In this document: in pieces, positions 40,597 to 51,965 of the stretch
Layout of the letters: each line of letters begins with the position of its first letter
Numbering within the stretch: position 1 is the first letter of the stretch
NCBI GenBank assembly: GCA_963693365.1
Contig: CAVNZM010000012.1
Coordinates: forward strand, 5,828,001 to 5,892,000
DNA: 64,000 nt
Reading direction: 5' to 3'
Origin: Amoebidium appalachense
Lineage: Eukaryota; Ichthyosporea
Program-made: the position numbers and the translations under genes
Notes under the pieces: generated by a model
Told to the model about the DNA's origin: nothing
The model's database searches: none
The model's input: only the letters and a program-made list of their open reading frames with translations

Positions 40597-40642
<46 letters not shown>

Positions 40643-42608
40643 GGAGGGGGGGGGGGGAGGGGGGAGGGGGGGACTATGGGGTCAGGGTGATAAATAAAAG
40701 CACAGTCAGCATAGAACAACTAGCAAAAGGTATCAAAATAGACATTTACGAATGAGGTTGGAAGGAGAAGTCGGGCATCTTGTCGTGGGCGGTAAATCTA
40801 TTCGAGCATGTCCTTGCTTACATTTCGGTAAATGTTATGGGTGTGTGCGTGATTGTGTGTGTGTGTGTGCGCCTCCCAGCACATGCGATTGTTGCATGCC
40901 ATTAATTTATTGTCTGTGTTCTGTATCTGGATTTAGCGCCTATTAGAGCTTCTCTGATCGTAATATTTCAACTTCTTTGTCACTGTTTGTCTGTGCCTTT
41001 TCACGACAATTGTCTGGTTAATTATGTTATGCAGCTGTCTTTGTGTGTGTGTATGTATGTGAGTGTGCATAACTTGGTGCATCCATACCCATGCCCTACA
41101 TCACTCATCTGTGTTTCTGCATGTGCATGTGTATATAGAGGTGTGTGCGTATGTGCACGTGCACAATGTGCATGTGTGTGGCTGTATCTGTACATGTGCA
41201 TACAGCTACACCCTGTGTGTTCCACGGGATGGGTAAGGTACGTTGTTTACGTGATTGCTTCGCATGCTTGCAGGCGCGTGAAGCATGTGGCTGTGTGTGT
41301 GTGCAAACGTGGCCCTGTGCTATATGCCTGGGCCTGTGTGTTCATGTGTGTGGTGCATGTGCGTGTGCGTGTGCCTAAGTGTGCCGTGCAACGTTGTGCT
41401 TGTGTGTGCATATTGTGGTAACTGTGCACACATATTGCCGTGCCTGTGTCTGCATATGCATACTGCTGTGCCTGTGTGTGCGTATTCCTGTGCCTGTGTC
41501 TGCATATGCATATTGCTGTGCCTGTGTCACGGTGCGTATTCCTGTGCCTGTGTGTGCATATGCATATTGCTGTGCCTGTGTGTGCGTATTCTTGTGCCTG
41601 TGTGTGCTTATGCATATTGCTGTGCCTGTGTGTGCGTATTCTTGTGCCTGTGTCTGCATATGCAAACTGCTGTGCCTGCGTGTGCATATGCATGATTGCA
41701 TGATCGTTATGCCTGTATGTGCTGATGCATGTGCATCTGTAATGTGCCGTGTGCACATATTCCCGTGCCTGTACGCAAGTGTATATGCATGCGCCTGGGT
41801 GCCTATTTCTGTGCCTGTGTGCACACATTCATGTGCCTACATATGCATGTGCCTGTGTGTGCATATGTCTATTCCTGTGCCTGTGTGCCTTTGCCCTCAC
41901 CCACCAGCTCGGGCATGTGCATCTTCTGCATGGCCGCACTGCCAGGCAGCACCCCCCCCTCCTCCCTCAATGCCCTAGCCAGCACCTCGTCCAGGGCCCT
42001 CAGCTCCCTCCGTGTCACCACCATGGCTGCCTCCAGCTGCTGCCGTTTGGCTCCCTGCGCCGACCCGGCCTGGGTGTGGTTGTCGTGGTGTGCAGCTAAG
42101 TATTCGTGCAATTCACACCCGAAAACTTAAAAGGGCAAAGAAGCATACACCTCGGCGTACAACCATGCAGGAAGGCGACGCACACACGCACAGCAAGAAG
42201 AGAGAGTGGCACACACACAAAAATAGAGCAGATGCACGAGCACTATTTCTAGACAGGCTTACAGGCCCGTTCAGGCGAGCACATCCACAACTTACACACC
42301 AAGAAAGCCCAACACAAGCGCTCTCCCCCCCCCCTCCCTCTCTCCACCCCTTGCAAAAGTTATCCTTACACACATCCGACTTGCAGATCCAGCTCGATCC
42401 ACACGAGTATACAAACACACATGCGCGCAATCTCCGTGCACGTACAAACTCAGACACCTTTTTCAGGCTATCTGACACATACCTGCTGCACCAGGTCAGT
42501 AAGGGCTCTGACCTTCCCGTCCATAGACTCGGTCAGCTGCGCCACATTGACACTCCATCTGTCCGTCAGCGCAGGCAAATTGGGTGTTTGCCCTACCTCC
42601 GCGGCCAT
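36501..42608 (-). CDS. Tandem two-domain globin with N-terminal extension
   Basis: Eight exons: 42483-42608, about 41905-42069, 40115-40566, 39241-39631, 38592-38877, 38145-38194, 37197-37391, 36501-36815; about 659 aa, stop TAG. The last five exons are firm (GT-AG, phases match); the start of exon 3 is odd because its acceptor AG follows a poly-A run. Domain 1 (about 330-470): MLYLTELFSTLVSVIVPSL as helix E, then SHIAATHYTLGFGRSTYSGA with the expected proximal F8 histidine (H413), and HEVWLLACGLAVDML as helix H. Domain 2 (about 505-655): FYDELFRRAPNAHVLLQ (helices B-C), RAQSLYLTQLIANIVPTL (helix E; spacing puts Gln at E7), IGPQHAQWGLDRDFYKRSC (F8 His598), VVRSVLGERFDARMREAWLF (helices G-H). 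Both should bind haem, with non-His distal residues (Leu in domain 1, Gln in domain 2, by my spacing). The N-terminal ~240 residues are helical/charged then Ser/Pro-rich and unrecognised. Function (oxygen, NO or redox sensing) is not shown by sequence. Confidence 0.86.
37441..37523. repeat. TGG repeat and G runs in globin intron
   Basis: GGT/TGG units at 37425-37450 pass into G runs at 37450-37470 and 37488-37523, in the intron just upstream (sense strand) of exon 37197-37391. Further G runs lie at 37680-37703 and 37950-37976 in the next intron. Confidence 0.85.
39013..39130. repeat. C runs and (AAAC)n repeat in globin intron
   Basis: C runs at 39013-39042 and 39050-39068 are followed directly by a tetranucleotide CAAA repeat at 39074-39136 (about 15 units), between exons 39241-39631 and 38592-38877. 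Confidence 0.9.
40567..41900. repeat. Large globin intron 2 with T run, TG tract and TGTGCCTGTGT repeats
   Basis: A T run at 40568-40592 abuts exon 40115-40566, followed by TG at 40598-40639 and G-rich sequence to 40675. From about 41280 to 41890 a degenerate repeat of about 40-60 bp recurs, built on CTGTGCCTGTGTGTGC and ATATGCATATTGC. No gene recognised on either strand. Confidence 0.8.
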
Positions 42609-43260
42609 GTTTCTATACGCGCAAGAGCACACTATAGCTAGGAATCGGTTTAGAGCCGTGTGCGGGTAACAGATCTGAATGTGAAGCTGCAGCAAGTATC
42701 TGGACAGGAACATGGATCAACCATCTATCCACACTTTGTAGTGGATAAGCTTCCTGTTTTCAGTCACTTTCTCCGAGATCCTGGTCTATGTTTTGGATAG
42801 ATCTTTTGCTCCACCGCTGAATTGACACCTTTCTTTTATGGACGGCTGATATGAAAAGTTCTGGCTAAATATTCTTCGTGATAGTTTTGCTAGCCTCGTA
42901 CTGAGCTCTACTGTTTTGCAGATTGCAACCTAACTCTTTCAGATGGCAAAACGCCCATAAATGAACTAAACTGACGCAGGATGCCAACCTCCTGAATATG
43001 TATATAGCCAACACACCATTACTGAGGCCATGTATGAAATAAACTGGGAGTTGAGAGGCAGTGCCAAGCTCTCACCACCGAGTCCGGCAGGGTGACTTCC
43101 AGAGAAGTTGAACTCGCGACCGCCTGAATGTTCCCAGAACCAATTAGAATAATTGTCCAATCGCAGATGGTGTTCGCACAATCAATAAAGTCAACGAGTT
43201 TTCTAGGGTGTAGCCGTGTAGGCAGTACCTCAGGTGTATGATTATTTTTTTTTATATAAT
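42609..43260. other. Region upstream of globin gene, no gene recognised
   Basis: Unique-looking, moderately AT-rich sequence. It should contain the globin promoter, but I do not see a clear TATA or CCAAT element near 42609-42720. A lone fragment of the CACTTTTTATTGCG repeat begins at 43261. Confidence 0.5.
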
Positions 43261-43325
43261 GGGGTTTACACACTTTTTATTGCGTGGACACTGCCGGAGG
43301 TCCAGCCACATTCGACGGCCTACTG
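43261..43325 (+). repeat. Fragment of the 43.4-44.8 kb repeat (block C)
   Basis: GGGGTTTACACACTTTTTAT and the following 45 bases match the starts of block C copies at 43937 and 44574, then diverge at 43326. It appears to be a truncated extra copy. Confidence 0.85.
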
Positions 43326-43405
43326 AGACCTGAGACAAAGTGGAAAATGTTAGCTAACGTTAGCTGTTAGAGCTGTTAGCTAACGTATTAGAACCGGAGG
43401 TTATT

Positions 43406-44229
43406 GGCGGTTTTATTCTCTTTTCTTCCTCTCTTCCTCAATATATCCGTTTTAAGATGACTATCCTACCACCTACTGAGGCGGTGTCTCCTTTATTTTT
43501 TTTTTTATTTTTTTTTTACTTGGTAGATGTTAAAACGTCGCACGTGCGGCAACACGTCAGTACGTGTTAGATCACTATCCTACTGTAGATCACCTGCACA
43601 GTATGATATTGTGATCCGGTGTCTTAACTTTCTTTCGGAGCTACCGATGCTAGCCTCTGCTTACCCATAATATTTAATAGGGGTGTCATATACTACGGTG
43701 GTGGTGGTGTATTTTGTAGTGTATTCACTGTATTTTCGTATACTTATGTTGTGTGTCGGTGTGTGTAGGTGTACAAGAGCAGACCGTGTAAAACCAGCTA
43801 TGCTCAGCCAACAGTAGTTACTAACTTACACCAAAGAGGGCTGCATTTGATTGGCTGCGCTGGAAAACGCAGTAGGCAGTGTGCACGCAATAAAAAGTGT
43901 GTAAACCCCCTACTGTGCATTGGAAGAAAAGGTGCCGGGGTTTACACACTTTTTATTGCGTGGACACTGCCGGAGGCCCAGCCACATTCGACGGCCTACT
44001 GCGTTTTCCAGCGCAGCCAATCAAATGCAGCCAGTGACATTTGTACATGAAATTACATTGGGGCAAATGTAATTAAGGGTAAGCAGAGGCTAGCATCGGT
44101 ATTTCCGAAAGAAAGTTAAGACACCGGATCACAATATCATACTGTGCAACATTAATAAGGTAATCTAGGATAGTCATCTTAAAACGGATATATTGAGGAA
44201 GAGAGGAAGAAAAGAGAATAAAACCGCCA
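43406..44229. repeat. Compound inverted repeat (left A-B-D-C', right C-B'-A')
   Basis: Left blocks A (43406-43467), B (43597-43668), D (43676-43698) and C' (43840-43919) are matched by inverted blocks C (43937-44040), B' (44077-44148) and A' (44166-44229). Only about 17 bp separate C' from C, so the centre can fold as a hairpin. The left arm carries extra DNA between blocks (including TTTATTTTTTTTTTATTTTT near 43493) and lacks about 30 bp within C'. It looks like two opposed copies of one non-coding repeat, perhaps a MITE or a retroposed element; I see no transposase. Confidence 0.85.
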
Positions 44230-44573
44230 ATTGTGCCACAGCAAATTCGTTGGAACAGTGTCATAGGCATTCTTAAGGTCGATAAAGCATACCTCGCGAC
44301 ATCCAGAACGAATAGTGTCGTGTAATAGAAGAGCATGAGTATAGCACGAATAAGCACGCCGAAATCCGCCCTGAATGTTGCTCAACCGGAAGACACTCGT
44401 TAAGGTCTCATGCGTGCTTGTGGATCCGGAAGGCACGCAAAATGCAGGACTCGAATAGGCGACGAAACATGTTAGTTAAGGTGACTGGTTGGAAGGAAGA
44501 AATCGGACCAGTAGAGACCTTCTTGCGGACGGGATTTATGATGGTGTCATTATTCCACGACGAAGGAAAACTT
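44230..44573 (-). mobile_element. LINE reverse-transcriptase fragment between repeat copies
   Basis: On the minus strand, NNDTIINPVRKKV, FQPVTLTNMFRRLFESCILR and, after a frameshift near 44430, GGFRRAYSCYTHALLLHDTI and CREVCFIDLKNAYDTVPTNL give the N-terminal RT motifs through motif A. The frame is cut at about 44230, where block A' of the inverted repeat begins, and at about 44573, where another repeat copy begins. This is a small, broken fragment. Confidence 0.82.
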
Positions 44574-44776
44574 GGGTTTACACACTTTTTATTGCGTGGA
44601 CACTGCCGGAGGCCCAGCCACATTCGACGGCCTACTGCGTTTTCCAGCACAGCCAATCAAATGCAGCCAGTGACATATGTACATGCTAGGCAGCAATGAG
44701 CGCCATCGTAGTATCTGACACCCCTATTACATATTATGGGTAAGCAGATGCTAGCATCGGTAGCTCCGAAAGAACG
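44574..44776. repeat. Third copy of the compound repeat (C-D'-B')
   Basis: Block C (44574-44686), D' (44708-44729) and B' (44739-44776) occur in the same order and orientation as expected for an inverted copy of B-D-C' at 43597-43919. Unlike the central right arm, this copy retains D'. Its right end abuts the 3' terminus of the LINE fragment at 44777. Confidence 0.85.
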
Positions 44777-45310
44777 TTTGACTGGATTTATTCGACGGAA
44801 AGATATGCAAGTATGCACTCGTTAATCATACCGTCGTTCAACAGATAGTCAATAGACGTAATATCAGGATTATCTAAATAAGCCAGTCTTCTAATTTCTA
44901 AAGGAATAATCTGAGATAAATAAATACATCTATGTGAGTGTTTACGAGAAAAGGTTCTGCACAAAAGTGGCACAAACATTTATGGAAATTAAACAAAGGT
45001 TACAGCGCCAATATAAACATTTCCAAGCTATATCACAAGGAGGGGTTAGAATTGCAAAATCGGTAAGTGTGGTAGGTTTACGAGAGGAAGGATAAATATA
45101 AGTAGCTAATTTACACAACGATTGTAAAGAAAATAGGCGAGTCTCTAATATAAAAAGAAGCACAAGCTCAAGAGCTCTACCATGATACTCTTTATCACAA
45201 CGATGAAGCAAAGGATAGTGAGTATGAAACCAAGTAACATACTGCTGATAACTAGTAGAAGAGAAAAATAAAGGAGATAAGTATTTAAAAGGATATCTCG
45301 GAATGGGAAG
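44777..45310 (-). mobile_element. LINE C-terminal fragment with conserved 3' end
   Basis: In minus-strand frames that shift near 44960, the sequence encodes HTHYPLLHRCDKEYHGRALE, PCDIAWKCLYWRCNLC and KHSHRCIYLSQIIPLEIRRL, then NPDITSIDYLLND. This parallels DIAWEVVQWRCNSC...KHVDRCEFLCRVLPLSLELR in the 60.4-kb element. The Cys/His spacing suggests a zinc-binding C-terminal domain. The last 20 bases (44777-44796) are identical to 60412-60431, and there the stop codon TAA overlaps an AATAAA signal on the minus strand. No RT core remains. Confidence 0.85.
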
Positions 45311-46240
45311 ATTATTTGAATCGTTATCTCCTCAGTATCCGTGAGTAGGGGTTTTTGTATTTTCTTCTCGGAGATATCTGTGATATCTCCGGCTTGCTTC
45401 TCTTTCATGAGCATATCAATAAAGGGGTTTACGATAACAATTATAGTAGTCATAAATAAAAAAAAACAATAAATAAAAAAATTTACATAGTCGGTTACAT
45501 CTCCCAAACCACTGAAATTGCGGTTTAGTAGAAACGCTCTTTTAAGAGTTTACAAAATTGTTTGTATATAACTTATTTTTTAACAGTCTTCGTATCAGAT
45601 TTAGATCTTGCTGCTCTTAAGACTTTAGCCCCAATGTAATTTGTATCCCGGGAATTTTGGAAAATCGGTCAATTAGGGTAATTCACATTATATGTGAATC
45701 AAAACCCCCCTTCAAAAAACAGAGTTTCTTCCCGTATAAATGACCCAGTGGGGTCGAAACTTTGCAAGAGCGAAGTAAACATATATAGTTTTCAAAGCCC
45801 CGCGGCTGGGTATGGGTTGTATATGGACTTTGCGGCGCAGCGAGGGCGTGCTGGCACACAAAGTTGGATATCGACAACCCATCGAATGATCAATGCTTGC
45901 AATCGACTGATTGATGTAAGTGTGCTGCCTTGCAATATGTTACCTCATAATGAGCTTCTGAAAAGCGTTTCATCTATTGAGTAAAGATGAAGGTCGACCA
46001 GTTTCAATGTTTTACACCCCTCGAAAACTGAAAACCATTGGTTGTTACACAAAGGAAAGCCATATATGGTGTTTAGACGTAGCCTTTTTTGGCTCTTGTA
46101 AACAAAGCAACGCACCGTGGCCCCTTGAAAGAGCTGCACGTAGATCATCTTCCCATACCCGTGATTGAATTGCACCGTTATAATGTCCCTTCTCCTTGAT
46201 ATATACCAGTAGTTGGTGTCTCTTACAATGCACACAAAGA
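45311..46240. other. AT-richer intergenic region, no gene assigned
   Basis: Short open frames occur on both strands (for example, about 96 codons at 45694-45984, plus), but none has splice support or a recognisable family. The 45683-45877 stretch looks like unique coding-type sequence on either strand and may be an old transposon fragment; I cannot classify it. Confidence 0.4.
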
Positions 46241-46549
46241 ATGGACGGGGGCATGGAACTTGGTGATGGCAGTGGTGTGGGGTTCGAAGCAGGGGCACTT
46301 GACTTGGATTTCTTTGACAATATTTTTTCCGACGATAGCACACAGAGTGATACAGAAGACAGCGAGGCTACAGAGGATACCGCTCTCTCAGGGAAATGGC
46401 GTATTTTTGACCCCAAGCAAGTAGACATAACACTCAAAGCAGACGATATTGAAAACAGGCTCCTAGACACGTTCAGGCGCAAGTCCAGTAATCCAAACGC
46501 CAAATCCTGCTTCGATATATATATGGCACACGAACATCAAAACACCTGA
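46241..46549 (+). CDS. Small acidic hypothetical protein (102 aa)
   Basis: The first ATG at 46241 opens a 102-codon frame ending TGA at 46547-46549. The protein starts MDGGMELGDGSGVGFEAGAL, has a strongly acidic central run (FSDDSTQSDTEDSEATEDTA) and a basic, Ser/Asn-containing C-terminus (LLDTFRRKSSNPNAKSCFDI). Unlike neighbouring frames it is not low complexity and does not derive from a repeat. No family recognised. It could be a single-exon gene, the first exon of a longer gene, or the N-terminus of a decayed mobile element. No promoter is evident. Confidence 0.4.
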   Translation: MDGGMELGDGSGVGFEAGALDLDFFDNIFSDDSTQSDTEDSEATEDTALSGKWRIFDPKQVDITLKADDIENRLLDTFRRKSSNPNAKSCFDIYMAHEHQNT

Positions 46550-46679
46550 ATACTGGGCAGATTACGAGCCTCAGTAGACACGGTGGTCGCAGTGTGAAAT
46601 GATTGGTTAAGTTAGAGTCACGTCACTTGCAGGCTTTGCTGTTGCCAAAGAGTTCTTCTTGTGTTTTTTCCTTCACCTC

Positions 46680-46728
46680 ACCCCCCCCCCTCCCCCCCCC
46701 TCCCCCCCCCCCCCCTTTTTTTTTTTGG

Positions 46729-46774
<46 letters not shown>

Positions 46775-46775
46775 C

Positions 46776-46828
<53 letters not shown>

Positions 46829-46960
46829 CCCCCTGTGTGTGTGTGTGCGTGTGTGGTGGTGGTGTATGATGGTGGTGGTGGTGGTGGGGGGGGGGGGGGG
46901 GGGGGAGAGGGGAGGGCTCGGGAGGGGGGGGGGGGGGGGGAGGGGGGGATTGCCTATGAT
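46680..46960. repeat. C runs, TG tracts and G runs
   Basis: C-rich block 46681-46714, T10, TG tracts 46732-46773 and 46779-46827, TGG repeats and G runs to 46948. The flanking 46961-47328 shows no recognised gene. Confidence 0.9.
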
Positions 46961-47326
46961 ACCCAAGTTAACCGTTAGAGGGACTGTTGTAATTTCAAGT
47001 GTAAGACGCTTAATAGTTCAAATTTCGTGGTCTTCTACTACTGTAAATATATTCTTGTGTTGCTCAGATCAGAGTGGGCAGTATCACAGTTATTTTTCGG
47101 AACACTATGTAAAACTTTGTTTAGACATTTAGAAGGAGCTTCAAGCTGAGTTACTGTATCATTGAATAAAATTTTTGTTTGAACGTGAAAATGCAAGTGT
47201 ACGCAAACCTGCATGTCCGACCATTTATTATGGCAATCTACAAATTTGGACCCTTGTTCACTATATAATACACGGGAAAGAACCAGCAAAACATGCAGCT
47301 CGCCTGGCTGAGTATGTGCATACGTT

Positions 47327-47328
<2 letters not shown>

Positions 47329-47382
<54 letters not shown>

Positions 47383-47411
47383 CCCCCCCCCCTCCCCCCC
47401 CCCTCCCCTCC
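47329..47411. repeat. C51 homopolymer and C-rich continuation
   Basis: An uninterrupted C run of about 51 bases (47329-47379) followed by further C runs broken by single T. It is the longest homopolymer I noticed in the window; the true length in the cell is uncertain because such runs are hard to sequence. Confidence 0.9.
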
Positions 47412-47462
47412 CCTCCTCCTCCCTCCCTCTCTCTAACAACAACAATAACATCCGCCTGACCA

Positions 47463-48365
<903 letters not shown>

Positions 48366-48869
48366 GCTATTCATTTGGCAGGCACTATGACATGCCGGCA
48401 TTAAAAGCCCTCGCACGCTGCACGTGTCACTTAGTCACTAATTAGTATGATATGTCGGATCACGGCTGGCGCGGCCGCGATCATGTGAGTCGCGACTCGA
48501 AGTCGCGAATTGATTCACATTGTTTTCAGATTGATTCACATTGTTTGGAGCTCGCACCACCTCTCGAACGTCTCTAAGTAACATGAAAAATATAGACATA
48601 AACACCCCAAAAAAATTATATGGGCGTTTTTTTGACTACCAAAACTAAGTTTTTGCTTAAGTAACATGTATTTTTTGACCACAGGGTAAAAATTGAGAAG
48701 CGCCACAAAATTGTGAATCATTCGGACTACAGGGGGGTTAGCCTACCTACAAAGTTTTGTGACCGGGCCGCCGCGGCCGGTGACCGTGGGGTGATCACGA
48801 TGAAGGCGCGCTGTCACAGCCTCCGTTTTATCTAGGAGGCCTCCAGCAAGGCCTGCTCTGGACTGGTGT
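48366..48869. other. Unique spacer between inverted CA and TG tracts
   Basis: About 500 bp of ordinary sequence between the CA tract (47463-48365) and the TG tract (48870-49520). It contains a short palindromic stretch (GTCGCGACTCGAAGTCGCGA, 48487-48507 region) and a direct repeat GATTGATTCACATTGTTT near 48511-48545. No gene recognised. Confidence 0.55.
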
Positions 48870-48907
48870 GTGCGGTGTTGGTGTGTGTGTGCAGTGCGTG
48901 TGGTGAC

Positions 48908-49006
<99 letters not shown>

Positions 49007-49520
49007 TGACGGTGTGCAGGTGCATACGCCTGTGTACATGTGTGCGTGTGTTGTGTGCACGTGTGTGCACTTGTGTGTGTGCGTGTGTGTGTGTGCGCAC
49101 GTCACGGTGTGTGGCGTGTGCGTGTGTGTGCCGTGTGTGTGTGTGTGTGTGTGTGTACGTGGCGTGTGTGTTTGTGTGTGTATTTGCGCGTGTTTGTTTG
49201 TGTGTGTGTTTGAGTGTGTGTGTGTGTGTGTCACATGTACAGTGTGTGTGCGTGTGTGTGCGCGTGTGTAGTAGTGTGTGCGTGTGACGTGTGCCACGGT
49301 GTGGGTGTGGATGTGTGGGTGTGGGTTTGGATGTGTGTGTACGTGTCTTTGTGTGTGTTGAATGTATATACATGTGCGCGTGTGTCTTCTGTGTGTGTGT
49401 GACGTGTGTGTGTGTGCTGACGGCTGGGCGGGCGGGCATGCGGGCGTGTGTGCGATCGCACGTGCGTGTGCACGTATGTGCGTGTGTGCATGCGTGTGTG
49501 AGTGTGTATACGTATATGTC
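48870..49520. repeat. 650-bp TG-rich tract
   Basis: TG repeat with interruptions, including a near-pure stretch at 48911-49004. Complementary in sense to the upstream CA tract. Confidence 0.93.
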
Positions 49521-50899
49521 ACAGTGCCTGGATCATGTGTGAATTCGGAAATGACTCCGGGGGTTACAGGGGGGAAGGGATAAGCGTCATCATTTTTGTT
49601 TATAGCATATTATGCACCACACACAAACACACGACACGAAGAAGAAAAATGGTTAACCAACTGTATTCAAAGTCACCACGCTTTGTTCCTGCAGGAGACC
49701 CCGTGTCTTTGGGTTTCCTGGAATTACCGTCCTTGAGATGCTAATAGTTTATTTCTGTAGCACCGATATACTGTAATGCCCAAGCGTGGTACTGGTACTG
49801 GTGCACTCAGCTTAGTTAGCCTAGTATCATTTACTGCTGAGTAAATTCACACATGATCCTGGCACTGTGACATATACGTGGACCAGTAATAGCTGGTCCT
49901 GGACCAGTAATAGCTGGTCCAGGAGGGAAGTCGTGGTTGCCGTTTCGTGAGGCCATAACCGCACCGTGGGGCACCGTGCCAGCCGTATCAGAGTTGGCCA
50001 GATGTGCTATTTTGTATAGGCCGTGCGCAGCTGTGTGGTATAAATGGATCATATAAAGGGTGATGTATACGCATACGCTTTCCTTTTTAACTGAAGTTAT
50101 AATTAGAGTCAAGTTGACAGTCTTATACATATATTTATTAATTCTTGCCGTAAACCAGTCAAGAATCCAGCGATCTGAGCACAGTGTCCGGCCTTACATT
50201 TTCTGGCTTTTTGGGCCCCCAGAAATGTGCCAGAAACACTAAAATGCCAGAGTGACTCTGTTTTAGCTTATCATATTTTCTTTCCTGTTTTACATATTAT
50301 CCCCCCACTGGCAGTAACACCCCCCAACCCCCTCCCCCCCCCCCCTCCCCCCACTCCTGCCCCTCCCCCTCCCCTCACTCCCCCCACCCCCCCCCCCCAC
50401 CCCCCCAGCCCCCGCCCCCCGCCCGAGGATGCCACCCGGATGACCCACCCATGATCAAACAAGGCCGTATCGGCAATGATTGTGTTTATGTGCGACTGTG
50501 GCGAAACGGTTGAATTTCAAGTACTGGGGATCCATGACACGGCCCTGCTAGTATGCTCATGACAGTGTGTTGCTCTGAGAATCTCTCTCAGTCTCCTCCC
50601 CCCCCCCCCTCCTCCCCCCCCTTCTGTCTCTCTCTCCCCCCCCCTTATGTACCCCTCCCCACTTCCCCCACCCACCCGCCCACACCACACACACACACAC
50701 ACACACATTTACAGTTTACCATAACCACGAATCACCCGGCCCTAACCAAAAAAGACAAGCTTGCTACGTGCGTTTGGAGGGTGACAATATATATGTCATG
50801 ATGGACTTGAAACTTAGAGGTTTTCAATGTAATAATGATCATCAATGACCATCAAGTTTTTCTTTTTTCTTTTCTTATTTCCATCTTTTTTTTTCTTTT

Positions 50900-50937
<38 letters not shown>

Positions 50938-50950
50938 CCCCCCCCCCCCC

Positions 50951-50986
<36 letters not shown>

Positions 50987-51000
50987 CCTTTTTTTTTTTG
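49521..51000. other. Intergenic, no gene recognised, with repeats at the right end
   Basis: Unique-looking sequence to about 50300, then C-rich blocks (50301-50425, 50600-50645), a CA tract at 50689-50707 and CT repeats flanking a C run (50905-50987). A 20-bp palindromic word GGACCAGTAATAGCTGGTCC occurs twice in tandem (49880-49899, 49901-49920). Confidence 0.6.
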
Positions 51001-51037
51001 TTGGGGGGGGGGGGGGAGGGGGGATAATATGGTGCAG

Positions 51038-51658
51038 TTACGAAGTCCTCAGCGGGTGGGTGGGGGCCAGCTGCTGTGCCTTCTTTACCACTATCCTCCA
51101 TATCAGGTGGCTGCTAAAATCAATATGCAGCATTGCGCACTGCTCCGGTGTTACTTACTGTTATCATTTTGACAGTGCCACGCGTACGTCATAATGATAT
51201 GTTCGTGCGGTGTTCAGATACTATATAGCTGCGAGTCCTGAAATTTGATACTGGGAGGGCCACAATATCATGTGTTCCAATTGAGTACAGTACCTCTCCT
51301 CATCATATGCAGCCTCTGCAGGCACACGGGGGAGGGGAGGGGGGGGGAAACGGGTAGAGAAGATGAAAACCCTTGGTGCATTCCCCTTCCCCCCCCCCCC
51401 CCCCCCCCCCAAAAAGGAAACTTTTAAATAACCTAATAATAAATAGATAAATGGGATGTGGTGTAGCCACTGGGACACGTTGCTCAAGACACACCAAATG
51501 ACTTCAACAGCACGGCAAACATGGCAAATGCAGGGCACTGGTGTCACCACCCTACCGCTTAACGTACGCAGTGAATGGGTAGGCAAACACTGAGCAAATG
51601 AAGCCTTGGCTGGCTGCTGTGACGGTGGCCAAGTGGGCCAATCAGCTGTGGAACCCAT
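51038..51658 (-). CDS. Possible small three-exon gene (66 aa), doubtful
   Basis: Exons 51556-51658, 51294-51315 and 51038-51113 have GT-AG borders and matching phases and join into a 66-aa frame: MGSTADWPTWPPSQQPAKAS..., then EAAYDEER, then SSHLIWRIVVKKAQQLAPTH and a TAA stop. The third acceptor (TTGATTTTAG) is good. I recognise no family, exon 2 is only 22 nt, and such a chain could arise by chance. CCAAT-like words at 51636 and 51668 and ATAAAAGGGG near 51673 lie in the opposite sense or too close to the start to be helpful. Confidence 0.18.
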
Positions 51659-51779
51659 GGCCTACACAGCCAATAAAAGGGGGCTAAACCACAGAGAGGT
51701 AGGTCTTGGCTGCCTAAAGACACAGAGACCTCTCGTGTGGTGAGGTCTGTGCCTATGCCGCCTTAACTTTCCAAGAAAA

Positions 51780-51876
51780 ATCTGCACGAAATGCTCCTTC
51801 TTGTTCTGATTCTTCTTTTTTTTTCTTTTTCTCTTTCTTTCTTTCTTTCTTTCTTCTTCTTCTTCTTCTTCTTCTT

Positions 51877-51965
<89 letters not shown>

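Noticed and set aside
45683-46343. Short frames on both strands that look protein-like
   Set aside because: No start, splice or family support strong enough to call a gene; left as unassigned, possibly old transposon sequence.
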